Made by a program: the position numbers and the translations under genes. Positions 1 through 7,748 of a DNA stretch of 64,000 nucleotides are shown piece by piece. Every line of letters starts with the position of its first letter. Position 1 is the first letter of the stretch. The stretch comes from Lentzea alba. Lineage in GTDB: Bacteria > Actinomycetota > Actinomycetes > Mycobacteriales > Pseudonocardiaceae. The notes below the pieces were generated by a model, which was given only the letters and a program-made list of their open reading frames with translations, made no database searches and was not told the DNA's origin. The stretch spans positions 418,819-482,818 of the forward strand of contig NZ_JAAMPJ010000001.1 of NCBI RefSeq assembly GCF_011067745.1, read 5' to 3'.

Positions 1-558
1 CGTGACGACCGCGCCGTTCTCCAGCGCGGCGAGGTCGATGCCCGCCACGAGCAGACGCGGGTCGGCGACCGGTTGACCGTGCACGCGCAGTCGGGCGACA
101 CCGCCGTCGGGGTCGATGGTCAGGCGTACGTGCGTGACGCGGCGTCCTTCAGCCACGTCGAAGTAGTGCTTGTCGTCGCCCTTGAGTGCGGAACGTTCGA
201 CCAACGGGAACCACTCGGTGATCTCGTCGCCGGACGGGTAACCGTCGACCTGGGCGCCCTCGACCCAGCAGAACGGCGGGTAGTTGCCCTTGAAGAACGC
301 CGTGTCGACGACGATCCCGCGCACCACGCCCGGCATGCCCAGCCGGATCACTGCCTGGTCGACGCCGGCCTCACGCCGGCGACGGGTCTCCCAGCCGTCG
401 TAGACCTGGCCTTTGTGACCGAAGGTGTAGGTCTGGTAGACCGGCTCGGCGGGTTTGATCAGGTTCTCCCGCTCGGCGAACAGCTCGTCGTTCGCCCACA
501 CCACACCACCACCGACCGCGCGCGAGGCGAGATCGGGCAGCCGGGTCCACTCCGTCAT
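1..558 (-). CDS. alc: allantoicase, N-terminal part (gene runs off the window)
   Basis: Allantoicase hydrolyses allantoate to ureidoglycolate and urea in purine-ring breakdown. The 186 visible residues begin [19 protein letters not shown] and contain the allantoicase stretches '[12 protein letters not shown]', 'DGWETRRRR' and '[11 protein letters not shown]' typical of the repeated jelly-roll domain; the rest of the usual 330-370 residues lies beyond position 1. The ATG overlaps the stop of the upstream allantoinase gene by 4 bp (ATGA), so the two are probably translated as a pair. Family assignment is secure; completeness of the gene cannot be judged. Confidence 0.93.
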   Translation of the reverse strand, partial: MTEWTRLPDLASRAVGGGVVWANDELFAERENLIKPAEPVYQTYTFGHKGQVYDGWETRRRREAGVDQAVIRLGMPGVVRGIVVDTAFFKGNYPPFCWVEGAQVDGYPSGDEITEWFPLVERSALKGDDKHYFDVAEGRRVTHVRLTIDPDGGVARLRVHGQPVADPRLLVAGIDLAALENGAVVT

Positions 559-1859
559 GCTTCTCCTCTGCGTAGCAACTTGCCTTGCGTCTGGCTGGTT
601 TCCTTGCCTCGCAACCACGTCTGTCGAACTACGCCGTGCAACGAACGCCCGTGGTACGGCGTGACCGGATTGCGGTGGTGAAGCTTGTTCTTGTCCACCA
701 CGAAGGTCTCGTCCGGCGCGAACACCACGAGGTCCGCGTCCTTGCCGACCTCGATGGCGCCCTTGGTCTCCAGGCCGACCTGGCGCGCGGGGTGCGTGGC
801 CATCCAGCGGACGACGTCGGTGAGGTGGAAACCCCGTTCCCGCGCCCCCGTCCACACCGCGGGCAGGCCGAGCTGGAGCGACGCGATGCCGCCCCAGGCC
901 GTGGCGAAGTCGCCCGCCTTCAACTCGACCGTGCTCGGCGAGTGGTCGCTGACGACCAGTTCGATCACGCCGTCGCGCAGCCCCTGCCACAACGCCTCAC
1001 GGTTCTCCGCCTCACGGATCGGCGGGCAGCACTTGAACTCCGTCTGCCCGTCGTGGATCTCCTCGGCGGTGAACGTGAGGTAGTGCGGGCAGGTCTCGGC
1101 GGTCACGGGGAGCCTGTCGCGGTGCGCTCCCTCGATGATGTGCAGCGCGTCCGACGACGACAGGTGCAGGATGTGCGTGCGAGCGCCCGTCTTGCGGGTC
1201 AGCTCGACGACGTCGCTGATCGCCCGGTTCTCGGCTTCGCGCGGCCGTGAGGCGAGGAACCCCGCGTAGTCCGGTTCCGAGTCACGGACCGTGTGTGCGT
1301 CCTCGGCGTGCACGATCGTCAACGCGTCGAGCGTGGCGAGCTCCCTCAGTGCCGCTTCGAGCTCAGCCGTCGTCACCGCCGGGAACTCGTCGACGCCCGA
1401 GTGCAGCAGGAAGCACTTGAAGCCGAAGACACCGGCCTCGTGCAACGGCTTCAGGTCGGCGAGGTTGCCGGGAACGATCCCGCCCCAGAACCCGACGTCC
1501 ACCGACACGTTCGCGGCGGCCTTGCGCTTGATCTCCAGCGCGGCGAGCTCGACCGTGGGCGGGATGCTGTTCAGCGGCATGTCGATGATCGTGGTGACGC
1601 CACCGGCCGCGGCCGCGCGGGTCGCCGTCTCGAAGCCCTCCCACTCGCTGCGGCCTGGGTCGTTGACGTGCACGTGGGTGTCGACCAGACCGGGGAGCAG
1701 CACCTCGTCGTCCGCGAGGTGCACGACGTTCGGCGAGTCGATTCGCCGTCCTGCGGGGAACGGCTCGACGGCGACGATCCGGCCGTCGACGACACCGACG
1801 TCGCAGGCGATCTCGCCCTGGGGGGTGATGACCCTGCGGGCGCGGAAGACCAGGTCCAT
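555..1859 (-). CDS. allB: allantoinase
   Basis: Cyclic amidohydrolase opening allantoin to allantoate (434 residues, normal length). The metal site is visible: HxH at about 62-64 ([11 protein letters not shown]), the lysine expected to be carbamylated near 148 ([10 protein letters not shown]), His near 184 (VHAEDA) and 232 (THILHLSS), and Asp near 305 (VVSDHSPS). The chosen ATG gives the family N-terminus [15 protein letters not shown]; upstream in-frame codons would add about 50 unconserved residues. It follows glycerate kinase by only 5 bp and overlaps allantoicase by 4 bp, so it belongs to one minus-strand transcript feeding glyoxylate metabolism. A dihydroorotase or hydantoinase is the nearest alternative, made unlikely by the neighbours. 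Confidence 0.95.
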   Translation of the reverse strand: MDLVFRARRVITPQGEIACDVGVVDGRIVAVEPFPAGRRIDSPNVVHLADDEVLLPGLVDTHVHVNDPGRSEWEGFETATRAAAAGGVTTIIDMPLNSIPPTVELAALEIKRKAAANVSVDVGFWGGIVPGNLADLKPLHEAGVFGFKCFLLHSGVDEFPAVTTAELEAALRELATLDALTIVHAEDAHTVRDSEPDYAGFLASRPREAENRAISDVVELTRKTGARTHILHLSSSDALHIIEGAHRDRLPVTAETCPHYLTFTAEEIHDGQTEFKCCPPIREAENREALWQGLRDGVIELVVSDHSPSTVELKAGDFATAWGGIASLQLGLPAVWTGARERGFHLTDVVRWMATHPARQVGLETKGAIEVGKDADLVVFAPDETFVVDKNKLHHRNPVTPYHGRSLHGVVRQTWLRGKETSQTQGKLLRRGEA

Positions 1860-1864
1860 GTCCC

Positions 1865-2878
1865 TCACTCTGACATCCAGTCGCGCGCGATGCGACCTCC
1901 GAGAACGCCCAGCAGCGAATCGGCCTGTGCCATGCATCTCGTCACGTCCGGTTCGACGTCCAGCAGCGCGTAAGCGGCCTTCAACCCCAGGTCGCCGGGT
2001 GCGACCGAGCACTGACCCGCCACGGCCACCACCGGCACGTCGCCTGAGGCCTTGACCACGCCGAACGGCGCCTTGCCGTGCCGGGTCTGCGCGTCCAGTG
2101 AACCTTCGCCTGTGATCACCAAACGCGCATCCCGGACCGCGTCGGCGAACCCGACCAGCTCCAGCACCACCTCGATGCCCGGCCGGAACCGCGCACCGAG
2201 CACAGCCAGCGCGGCGAACCCGATTCCGCCCGCCGCACCTGCTCCGGGCCGTGACGCGTACTCGGGCCCTACCCGCTGAGCGAAAGCTTCAAGCCGTGCT
2301 TCGAGGATCTCCACCTGCTCGGGTGAAGCACCCTTCTGCGGCCCGTAGACCGCCGCGGCGCCGGACGGCCCGAGCAGCGGGTTGTCCACGTCCGAGGCCA
2401 GCACCAGGTCGACGCCGGCGAACGACGCCGTACCCAGCGCCTCCAGCATCCCGGCGCCGCCGTCCGTGCACGCGCTGCCGCCCAGGCCGAGCACGATCGT
2501 GGTGCAGCCGACGTCCAGCGCGGCCTTCAGCAGCTCGCCGACGCCGTGGCTGGTGGCGTCCAACGGAGCGGGCTTCTCCAGCAACGTCAGCCCGGCCGCC
2601 GAGGCCACCTCGACCACGGCGGTCGTTCCCCGCACCGCGAACGACGCCGGTACCGGCTTGCCGGCCGGGCCGGTGACCCAGCGCCCCACCTTCACGAACC
2701 CGGCGGCGACGGCGGCGTCGACGGTGCCGTCGCCGCCGTCGGCCACCGGCACACAACGCACGTCCAAGTCCTGAACCGCCTCCCGCAACCCACGGGCCAC
2801 CGCCGCCGCGACCTGCGGGGCCGTCAACGACCCCTTGAACTTGTCCGGCGCAACAACCACCGCGCTGCTTTTCCTCAC
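1865..2878 (-). CDS. glxK: glycerate kinase
   Basis: Phosphorylates D-glycerate, the final step of the glyoxylate to glycerate branch. The N-terminus carries the glycerate kinase signature [14 protein letters not shown], and [15 protein letters not shown] lies mid-protein; about 337 residues, slightly shorter than common 370-residue members. Two GTG starts are possible: 2878 (chosen, GAAGG eight bases upstream) and 2860, which would give [10 protein letters not shown], closer to family N-termini, with GAGGA upstream. A long inverted repeat covers the 2878 start, so the choice matters for regulation. Same strand as gcl, 59 bp downstream of its stop, and followed by allB after 5 bp. Confidence 0.92.
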   Translation of the reverse strand: MRKSSAVVVAPDKFKGSLTAPQVAAAVARGLREAVQDLDVRCVPVADGGDGTVDAAVAAGFVKVGRWVTGPAGKPVPASFAVRGTTAVVEVASAAGLTLLEKPAPLDATSHGVGELLKAALDVGCTTIVLGLGGSACTDGGAGMLEALGTASFAGVDLVLASDVDNPLLGPSGAAAVYGPQKGASPEQVEILEARLEAFAQRVGPEYASRPGAGAAGGIGFAALAVLGARFRPGIEVVLELVGFADAVRDARLVITGEGSLDAQTRHGKAPFGVVKASGDVPVVAVAGQCSVAPGDLGLKAAYALLDVEPDVTRCMAQADSLLGVLGGRIARDWMSE

Positions 2879-2925
2879 GCGGGGCGCCTTCGTACTGTCA
2901 CGTAGTACGAAGGCGCCCCGCGTGC
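2875..2925 (-). terminator. 21-bp hairpin between gcl and glxK
   Basis: Arms at 2876-2895 (CACGCGGGGCGCCTTCGTAC) and 2905-2924 are perfect reverse complements, extended by one more pair, leaving a loop of about 7 bases. It sits after the gcl stop in the direction of transcription, without a clear U run. It includes the upstream candidate start codon and Shine-Dalgarno of glxK, so it could be an intrinsic terminator of gcl, an attenuator, or a hairpin controlling glxK translation. Confidence 0.6.
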
Positions 2926-2937
2926 CGTCACGGTGAG

Positions 2938-4638
2938 TCACGGGAGGGGTTCGAATTCGCGCATGGCGGCGATGGAAGTGCCGTTGGCGGTGTTGCCCTC
3001 GCGTTCGATCATGATCTCGACGAGGACGGGACGGGAGGTGCGATCGGCTTCCTTGCGGGCCCATTCCAGGGAGGTGCGGATCTCAGAAGGATCGGCGACC
3101 CGGACGCCGGAACAGCCGTAGGCCTCCATGATCTTGACGTTGTCCGAGCCGGTGGTGTCGTAGTGGATGTCGACCTCGTATTTCATGTCGTAGCCACCGT
3201 GGTCCTCGGCCATCCGGATCAGACCCAGGTACTCGTTGTTCAGCATGATCAGCACGAACGGCACGTCGTACTGGGCGCCGACCGCGAGCTCCTCCACGAG
3301 GAACTGGAACGAGTAGTCACCGACGATGCCGACGACCTCCGCGTCAGGCTTCGCTTTCTTCACGCCGATCGCGGCCGGGATCTCCCAACCGAGCGGGCCC
3401 GCCTGGCCGCAGACCTGGTAGTGGCGCGGCTTGTGCGCCTTCTGGTGCTGGCCGGACCAGATCTGGTAGAGCCCGATGGCCGTGACGAAGTAGGTGTCCG
3501 GGCCGTAGAACTCGTTGATCTCCTTGAACACCCGCGGCGCCTTGACCGGCACGGTGTCGAAGTCCTCGCGCCGCAACAACGTCCGCTTGAGCTCCTGGCA
3601 CCGCTCGACCCACACGCCCTTGTCCCGAGGTCCGTGCTGCTTCGCCTTGTCCAGCAGGGCCTTCAGGAACAGCTTGGTGTCCGCGACGATGCCGAGGTCC
3701 GGCCCGAACACCTTGCCGATCTGGGTCGGTTCGACGTCGACGTGGATGAACTTGCGGTCGCCGCGGTAGGTCGCGAGGTCACCGGTGTGCCGGTCGCCGA
3801 AGCGTGCTCCCAGCGCCAGCACCAGGTCGGACTCCAGGAACGACGCGTTGCCGTAGCGCTGCGAGGTCTGGATGCCGGTCATGCCCGCGTAGAGCGGGTG
3901 GTCCTCGTCGATCGCACCCTTGCCCATCAGCGTGGCCTGGATCGGGATCTGCAGGAACTCGGCCAGGTCCAGCAGCTCGGCGGACGCCTCGCCGAGGATG
4001 ACACCGCCACCGGCGAGCAGCAGCGGGCGTTCGGCGGCCAGCAACATCTCCAGCGCTCGTTCCACGCGTGCGTCGGACGGCGCGCTTCTCAGAACCGGCA
4101 ACGGCTCGTCGATCGACGAGTCCCATTCGATCTCCTGCTTCTGCACGTCGATCGGCAAGTCGATCAGCACCGGGCCAGGCCTGCCTGACCGGGCGATCCG
4201 GAACGCCTCGCGGAAGATCCACGGCATCTGCGCGGCTTCCTTGACCTGCACCGCCCACTTCGTGACGGGCGCGGCGATCGAGACGATGTCGACGGCCTGG
4301 AACGCCTCCTGGTGCAGCTTCGACACCGCGGCCTGGCCGGTGATGCACAGGATCGGCACGGAGTCGGCCTGTGCGGTGTAGAGGCCGGTGATCATGTTCG
4401 TGCCGGCCGGGCCGGACGTGCCGATCGCGACACCGACGTTGCCGGTCGTGCGCGACCAGCCGTCGGCCATGTGCGTGGCGCCCTCCTCGTGCCGCACGAT
4501 GAGGTGCTCGATGGAGCCGTCCTGTTCCATCGCCTTGTACAGCGGCAGGATCGCGGCGCCGGGGCAGCCGAACACGGTGTCGATGCCCTCGGACTTCAGG
4601 ACCTCGACGATCGCCTGCATGACGGGGATCTTCGGCAT
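2938..4638 (-). CDS. gcl: glyoxylate carboligase (tartronate-semialdehyde synthase)
   Basis: Thiamine-diphosphate enzyme condensing two glyoxylates to tartronate semialdehyde plus CO2 (566 residues). Three TPP-enzyme domains are present: the N-terminal pyrimidine-binding part with FGCPGAAILPLY, a central part with GPAGTNMITGLY and DVEPTQIG, and the C-terminal diphosphate part with CGQAGPLGWEIPAA and GDYSFQFLVEELAVG. Identity follows from resemblance to E. coli Gcl and from the glxR and hyi neighbours. Unusually, residue 51 (IVRHEEGATHM) is Glu, while classical Gcl has Val at the gap-free equivalent position; Glu is what other TPP enzymes such as acetolactate synthase use. The enzyme is therefore an atypical Gcl or a relative with altered preference. 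The gene follows glxR by 3 bp. Confidence 0.88.
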   Translation of the reverse strand: MPKIPVMQAIVEVLKSEGIDTVFGCPGAAILPLYKAMEQDGSIEHLIVRHEEGATHMADGWSRTTGNVGVAIGTSGPAGTNMITGLYTAQADSVPILCITGQAAVSKLHQEAFQAVDIVSIAAPVTKWAVQVKEAAQMPWIFREAFRIARSGRPGPVLIDLPIDVQKQEIEWDSSIDEPLPVLRSAPSDARVERALEMLLAAERPLLLAGGGVILGEASAELLDLAEFLQIPIQATLMGKGAIDEDHPLYAGMTGIQTSQRYGNASFLESDLVLALGARFGDRHTGDLATYRGDRKFIHVDVEPTQIGKVFGPDLGIVADTKLFLKALLDKAKQHGPRDKGVWVERCQELKRTLLRREDFDTVPVKAPRVFKEINEFYGPDTYFVTAIGLYQIWSGQHQKAHKPRHYQVCGQAGPLGWEIPAAIGVKKAKPDAEVVGIVGDYSFQFLVEELAVGAQYDVPFVLIMLNNEYLGLIRMAEDHGGYDMKYEVDIHYDTTGSDNVKIMEAYGCSGVRVADPSEIRTSLEWARKEADRTSRPVLVEIMIEREGNTANGTSIAAMREFEPLP

Positions 4639-4641
4639 GTG

Positions 4642-5499
4642 TCAGGCCCTTCCCGCGAAGTTCTCGATGACCTTGAGCAGCGCGGAGTGGTCGAGCGACC
4701 CGTAACCCTGCGCGCGTCCCGCCGCGACCAGTGCGGCGACGAGGTTGGTGACCGGCAGCGCGACGTCGGCGGCCCGGGCCGCGTCCAGTGCGATGCCCAT
4801 GTCCTTGTGGTGCAGGTCGATCCGGAAGCCCGGCTGGAACTCGCGCGCGATCATGCTCTCGCGCTTCAGGTCGAGGATCCGGTTCGCCGCGAGCCCACCC
4901 GCGAGCACGTCCAGGCCCGCCTTCGGGTCGACGCCGGACGCCTCCAGCAGCACGATCGACTCGGCGACCAGGGCGTAGATGCCGCCGACCATCAGCTGGT
5001 TCGCGGCCTTCACGACCTGACCGGCGCCGTGCGGTCCGACGTGGACGATCGTCTTGCCGACGATCTCCAGGTACGGCCTGGCGGCGACGAAGTCGGCCTC
5101 GTTGCCGCCGACCATAATGCTCAGGGACGCCTGCACCGCACCGGTCTGGCCGCCGCTGACCGGCGCGTCGAGCACGCGGACGTTCGACAGCTTCCGCGCG
5201 ATCTCGATCGACGTGGACGGGCGGATCGTGCTCATGTCGATCAACAACGTGCCGTCGTCGAAGGTGACCTCGTTGATCACCGCCTCGACCTGCGGGTGGT
5301 TCGGCAGCATCGTGATGACGACCTCGGCGCCGCTCACGGCTTCCTGCGCGCTCGCAGCGGCCTTGCCGCCGTCCGCAACGAGCTTTTCCAGTGACGCCGA
5401 GCTGAGGTCGAAGCCCGTCACGTCGTGCCCGGCGGCTACGAGGTGAGCCGCCATCGGGCTGCCCATGATGCCGAGTCCGATGAAACCGATCCTGGTCAT
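4642..5499 (-). CDS. glxR: 2-hydroxy-3-oxopropionate (tartronate semialdehyde) reductase
   Basis: NAD(P)H-dependent reductase making D-glycerate from tartronate semialdehyde (285 residues, normal for the beta-hydroxyacid dehydrogenase family). It has the Rossmann motif GFIGLGIMGSPMAAHL at the N-terminus, the substrate signature DAPVSGGQTGA near 120 and the catalytic-lysine region GPHGAGQVVKAANQL near 170. The ATG at 5499 overlaps the hyi stop (ATGA); the upstream in-frame ATG would add five residues and bury the overlap. It acts between Gcl and glycerate kinase, which are the next two genes. Confidence 0.94.
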   Translation of the reverse strand: MTRIGFIGLGIMGSPMAAHLVAAGHDVTGFDLSSASLEKLVADGGKAAASAQEAVSGAEVVITMLPNHPQVEAVINEVTFDDGTLLIDMSTIRPSTSIEIARKLSNVRVLDAPVSGGQTGAVQASLSIMVGGNEADFVAARPYLEIVGKTIVHVGPHGAGQVVKAANQLMVGGIYALVAESIVLLEASGVDPKAGLDVLAGGLAANRILDLKRESMIAREFQPGFRIDLHHKDMGIALDAARAADVALPVTNLVAALVAAGRAQGYGSLDHSALLKVIENFAGRA

Positions 5500-6242
5500 G
5501 CGTTGTCCCTCCAAGCGAAGGAGTGGGTGACGGGCTTGTACTCGGCGCCCACGAAGCCCGTGTAGCCGTTGGCGCGGAGCTTGGCGAGATGCCCGAAGAG
5601 GTCGAGCTCACCGGTGCCGGGCTCACCACGTCCGGGAGCGTCGGCGATCTGCACGTGACCGATGAGGTCGACGTGGTCGGCGAGGGTGTCGAGGTCGTCG
5701 CCGTTCGTGGCGAGGTGGTAGAGGTCGGCGAGCAGCTTCACGTTGCCGCGGTCGATCTCGTCGATCAGGTCCAGCACCTGTTGGGCGGTCTTGATCGGGT
5801 ACAGGGGCGCGCCGCTGAGCGGTTCGATCACGATCTGCGCGCCGGCCTCGGCCGCGACGTCGGCGGCGAAGCGGTAGTTCGAGACGGTCTGCGCGGTGGT
5901 CTCGAAGTTGCCGTGCAGCGCGTTGAGCGTGCGGCAACCGAGGCGGGCCGCGATGGCGACGGTGATCTCGACGTTCGTCCGGAACTCGGTCTCACGGCCG
6001 GGCCAGCTCGCCAGGCCGCGGTCGCCCGCCGGCATGTCGCCCGCGTAGAAGTTGAGGCCGACCAGCCGCACGCCCGCGTCCTGGACGGCGCTCTCGAACG
6101 CCTCGATCTCGCGTGTCTCGGGTACGGCGTCCGCGAACGGCCACCAGATCTCGACCGCGTCGAACCCGGCGGCGCGTGCCGCGGCCGGACGCTCCAGCAA
6201 CGGCAGCTCGGTGAAGAGCATGGACAGGTTTGCGTCGAACAT
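5496..6242 (-). CDS. hyi: hydroxypyruvate isomerase family protein
   Basis: TIM-barrel isomerase interconverting hydroxypyruvate and tartronate semialdehyde (248 residues, family about 258). Recognisable stretches include the N-terminal MFDANLSMLFTELPLLER, the metal-ligand region VIEPLSG and the HVQIADAPGRGEPGTGE segment near 200 with the conserved His and Gln. It is the first gene of the minus-strand hyi-glxR-gcl-glxK-allB-alc series and is divergent from uraD, with IclR-type palindromes in the space between. OtnI-type isomerases are related, but the glyoxylate genes around it favour Hyi. Confidence 0.92.
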   Translation of the reverse strand: MFDANLSMLFTELPLLERPAAARAAGFDAVEIWWPFADAVPETREIEAFESAVQDAGVRLVGLNFYAGDMPAGDRGLASWPGRETEFRTNVEITVAIAARLGCRTLNALHGNFETTAQTVSNYRFAADVAAEAGAQIVIEPLSGAPLYPIKTAQQVLDLIDEIDRGNVKLLADLYHLATNGDDLDTLADHVDLIGHVQIADAPGRGEPGTGELDLFGHLAKLRANGYTGFVGAEYKPVTHSFAWRDNA

Positions 6243-6270
6243 CTCTGGCGGTTCCTTCCTACCCAGAGAG

Positions 6271-6293
6271 GAAATTCCACTCTGCGGAAGTTC
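6271..6293. promoter_or_regulatory. IclR/AllR-type operator 1 (hyi/uraD divergent promoter)
   Basis: Near-perfect palindrome with arms GAAATTCC and GGAAGTTC (7 of 8 paired) around a 7-base centre, located 29 bp upstream of the hyi ATG. It shares TTCCGC with the two other sites in this block. IclR-family repressors bind palindromes of about this size; binding by the regulator encoded at 12278 is inference. Confidence 0.6.
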
Positions 6294-6353
6294 AATTTCG
6301 CTTCATGGAGACACTAGACATCTCACTTGGGCGCGGTCAAGAATGTGGAAGTT

Positions 6354-6374
6354 AGTTTCCGCGATACAGAAACT
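6354..6374. promoter_or_regulatory. IclR/AllR-type operator 2 (upstream of uraD)
   Basis: AGTTTC-N9-GAAACT, a perfect six-base palindrome 9 bp before the uraD start. Its core TTCCGC is shared with operator 1 and with the site before the IclR-type gene. Its place over the uraD start region fits repression. Confidence 0.55.
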
Positions 6375-6383
6375 TGGAGAGCC

Positions 6384-6866
6384 GTGGACAGCTTCAACAG
6401 CGCCCCGGAGGACGAACTGCGCCCTCTGCTCACCGAGTGCCTCGCGGTGCCCCGCTGGGTCGACGCGATCGTGGCAGGCAGGCCCTACGCGTCGATGGAT
6501 GCTCTCCTCGCGGCTTCTTCGGTTGCCGCACAAGGACTTTCCGACGAGGAGGTGCTCGGCGCCATCGCCGGGCACCCGCGCATCGGCGAACGACAGAAGA
6601 CAGGTGGGGTGTCGGCGAAGTGGTCGCGGTCCGAACAGTCCGGTGTGGACAGCTCCCAGGCTGATCGCCTGGCGGCTGCGAACGCCGCGTACGAGGATCG
6701 GTTCGGGCACATCTACCTGGTGTGCGCGACCGGTCTGAGCGGTGCGGAAATGCTCGGCAACCTGTCCAGTCGCATGGACAACCCGCCGGAGGTCGAGCTC
6801 CGCGTCGTCAACGACGAACTCGCGAAGATCGCCGCCTTGCGGCTGCAGAAGCTGATCGGGAGCTGA
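6384..6866 (+). CDS. uraD: 2-oxo-4-hydroxy-4-carboxy-5-ureidoimidazoline decarboxylase
   Basis: Converts OHCU to (S)-allantoin, the last step of urate oxidation. The protein (160 residues) has the diagnostic AGHPRIGERQ segment containing the catalytic His, and ends in an alpha-helical region typical of the family. The GTG at 6384 is preferred because GGAG lies 4 bases upstream and the protein then starts DSFNSAPEDELRPLL; an upstream ATG at 6327 would span the operator. It is separated from pucL by 3 bp. The 5-hydroxyisourate hydrolase gene that often sits between these two in actinomycetes is absent. Confidence 0.94.
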   Translation: MDSFNSAPEDELRPLLTECLAVPRWVDAIVAGRPYASMDALLAASSVAAQGLSDEEVLGAIAGHPRIGERQKTGGVSAKWSRSEQSGVDSSQADRLAAANAAYEDRFGHIYLVCATGLSGAEMLGNLSSRMDNPPEVELRVVNDELAKIAALRLQKLIGS

Positions 6867-6869
6867 AAC

Positions 6870-7748
6870 ATGGCCATCGTCCTGGGCCCCAACCAGTACG
6901 GGAAGGCGGAGAACCGCCTCGTCACGGTGTCGCGCAACGGTTCCGTGCACACGATCAAAGACCTGACCGTCAGCACCTCGCTGCGCGGAGACCTCGCGGA
7001 CACGCACCTGACCGGCGACAACGCCAAGGTGCTGGCCACGGACACGCAGAAGAACACCGTCTACGCGTTCGCCAAACAGGCGCCGGTCGGTGAGATCGAG
7101 GACTTCGCGCTGCGCCTCGGCCGGCACTTCGTCGGCACGCAGGAGGCGATCTCAGGCGCGCGTGTGCTGATCGACGAGCACTCCTGGGACCGCATCGACG
7201 GCCACGACCACGCGTTCGTGCAGGGCTCGAACGAGAAGCGCACCACCGCCGTGACGGTCGAAGGCGCGCAAGCCTGGGTGGTGTCCGGCGTGCGCGACCT
7301 CGTGGTGCTGAAGTCGACCGGATCGGAGTTCCACGGCTACCCGAAGGACCCGTACACGACGCTCAAGGAGACCAACGACCGGATCCTGGCGACGTCGGTG
7401 ACGGCCCGGTGGCGCTACATCGGCACCGACGTGGACTGGGCGAAGTCGTTCGCCGAGATCCGGTCGATCATGCTGAAGACGTTCGCGGACAAGCACTCTC
7501 TGTCGTTGCAGCAGACCCTCTACGCGATGGGCGAGGCCGTGCTCCAGGCTCGCCCGGAGGTCGCCGAGGTACGCCTGTCCATGCCGAACAAGCACCACTT
7601 CCTGGTGGACCTCAGCGCGTTCGGGCTGGAGAACGACAACGAGGTCTTCTACGCCGCCGACCGCCCGTACGGCCTCATCGAGGGTTCGATCCTGCGCGAC
7701 GACGCCCCCGACGCGGGTCTTGCCTGGAGTACTTTGCCAGCCTTCTGA
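6870..7748 (+). CDS. pucL: factor-independent urate hydroxylase (uricase)
   Basis: Cofactor-free urate oxidase producing 5-hydroxyisourate (292 residues, normal). It begins MAIVLGPNQYGKAENRLV and shows the two tunnelling-fold repeats. The conserved Thr of the TDTQKNTVYAFAK segment near 55-68 and the VDLSAFGLENDNEVFYAADRPYG region near the C-terminus are uricase hallmarks. It follows uraD by 3 bp in a two-gene operon. Its 3' end overlaps by 74 bp the 3' end of the convergent FAD-oxidoreductase gene. Confidence 0.95.
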   Translation: MAIVLGPNQYGKAENRLVTVSRNGSVHTIKDLTVSTSLRGDLADTHLTGDNAKVLATDTQKNTVYAFAKQAPVGEIEDFALRLGRHFVGTQEAISGARVLIDEHSWDRIDGHDHAFVQGSNEKRTTAVTVEGAQAWVVSGVRDLVVLKSTGSEFHGYPKDPYTTLKETNDRILATSVTARWRYIGTDVDWAKSFAEIRSIMLKTFADKHSLSLQQTLYAMGEAVLQARPEVAEVRLSMPNKHHFLVDLSAFGLENDNEVFYAADRPYGLIEGSILRDDAPDAGLAWSTLPAF

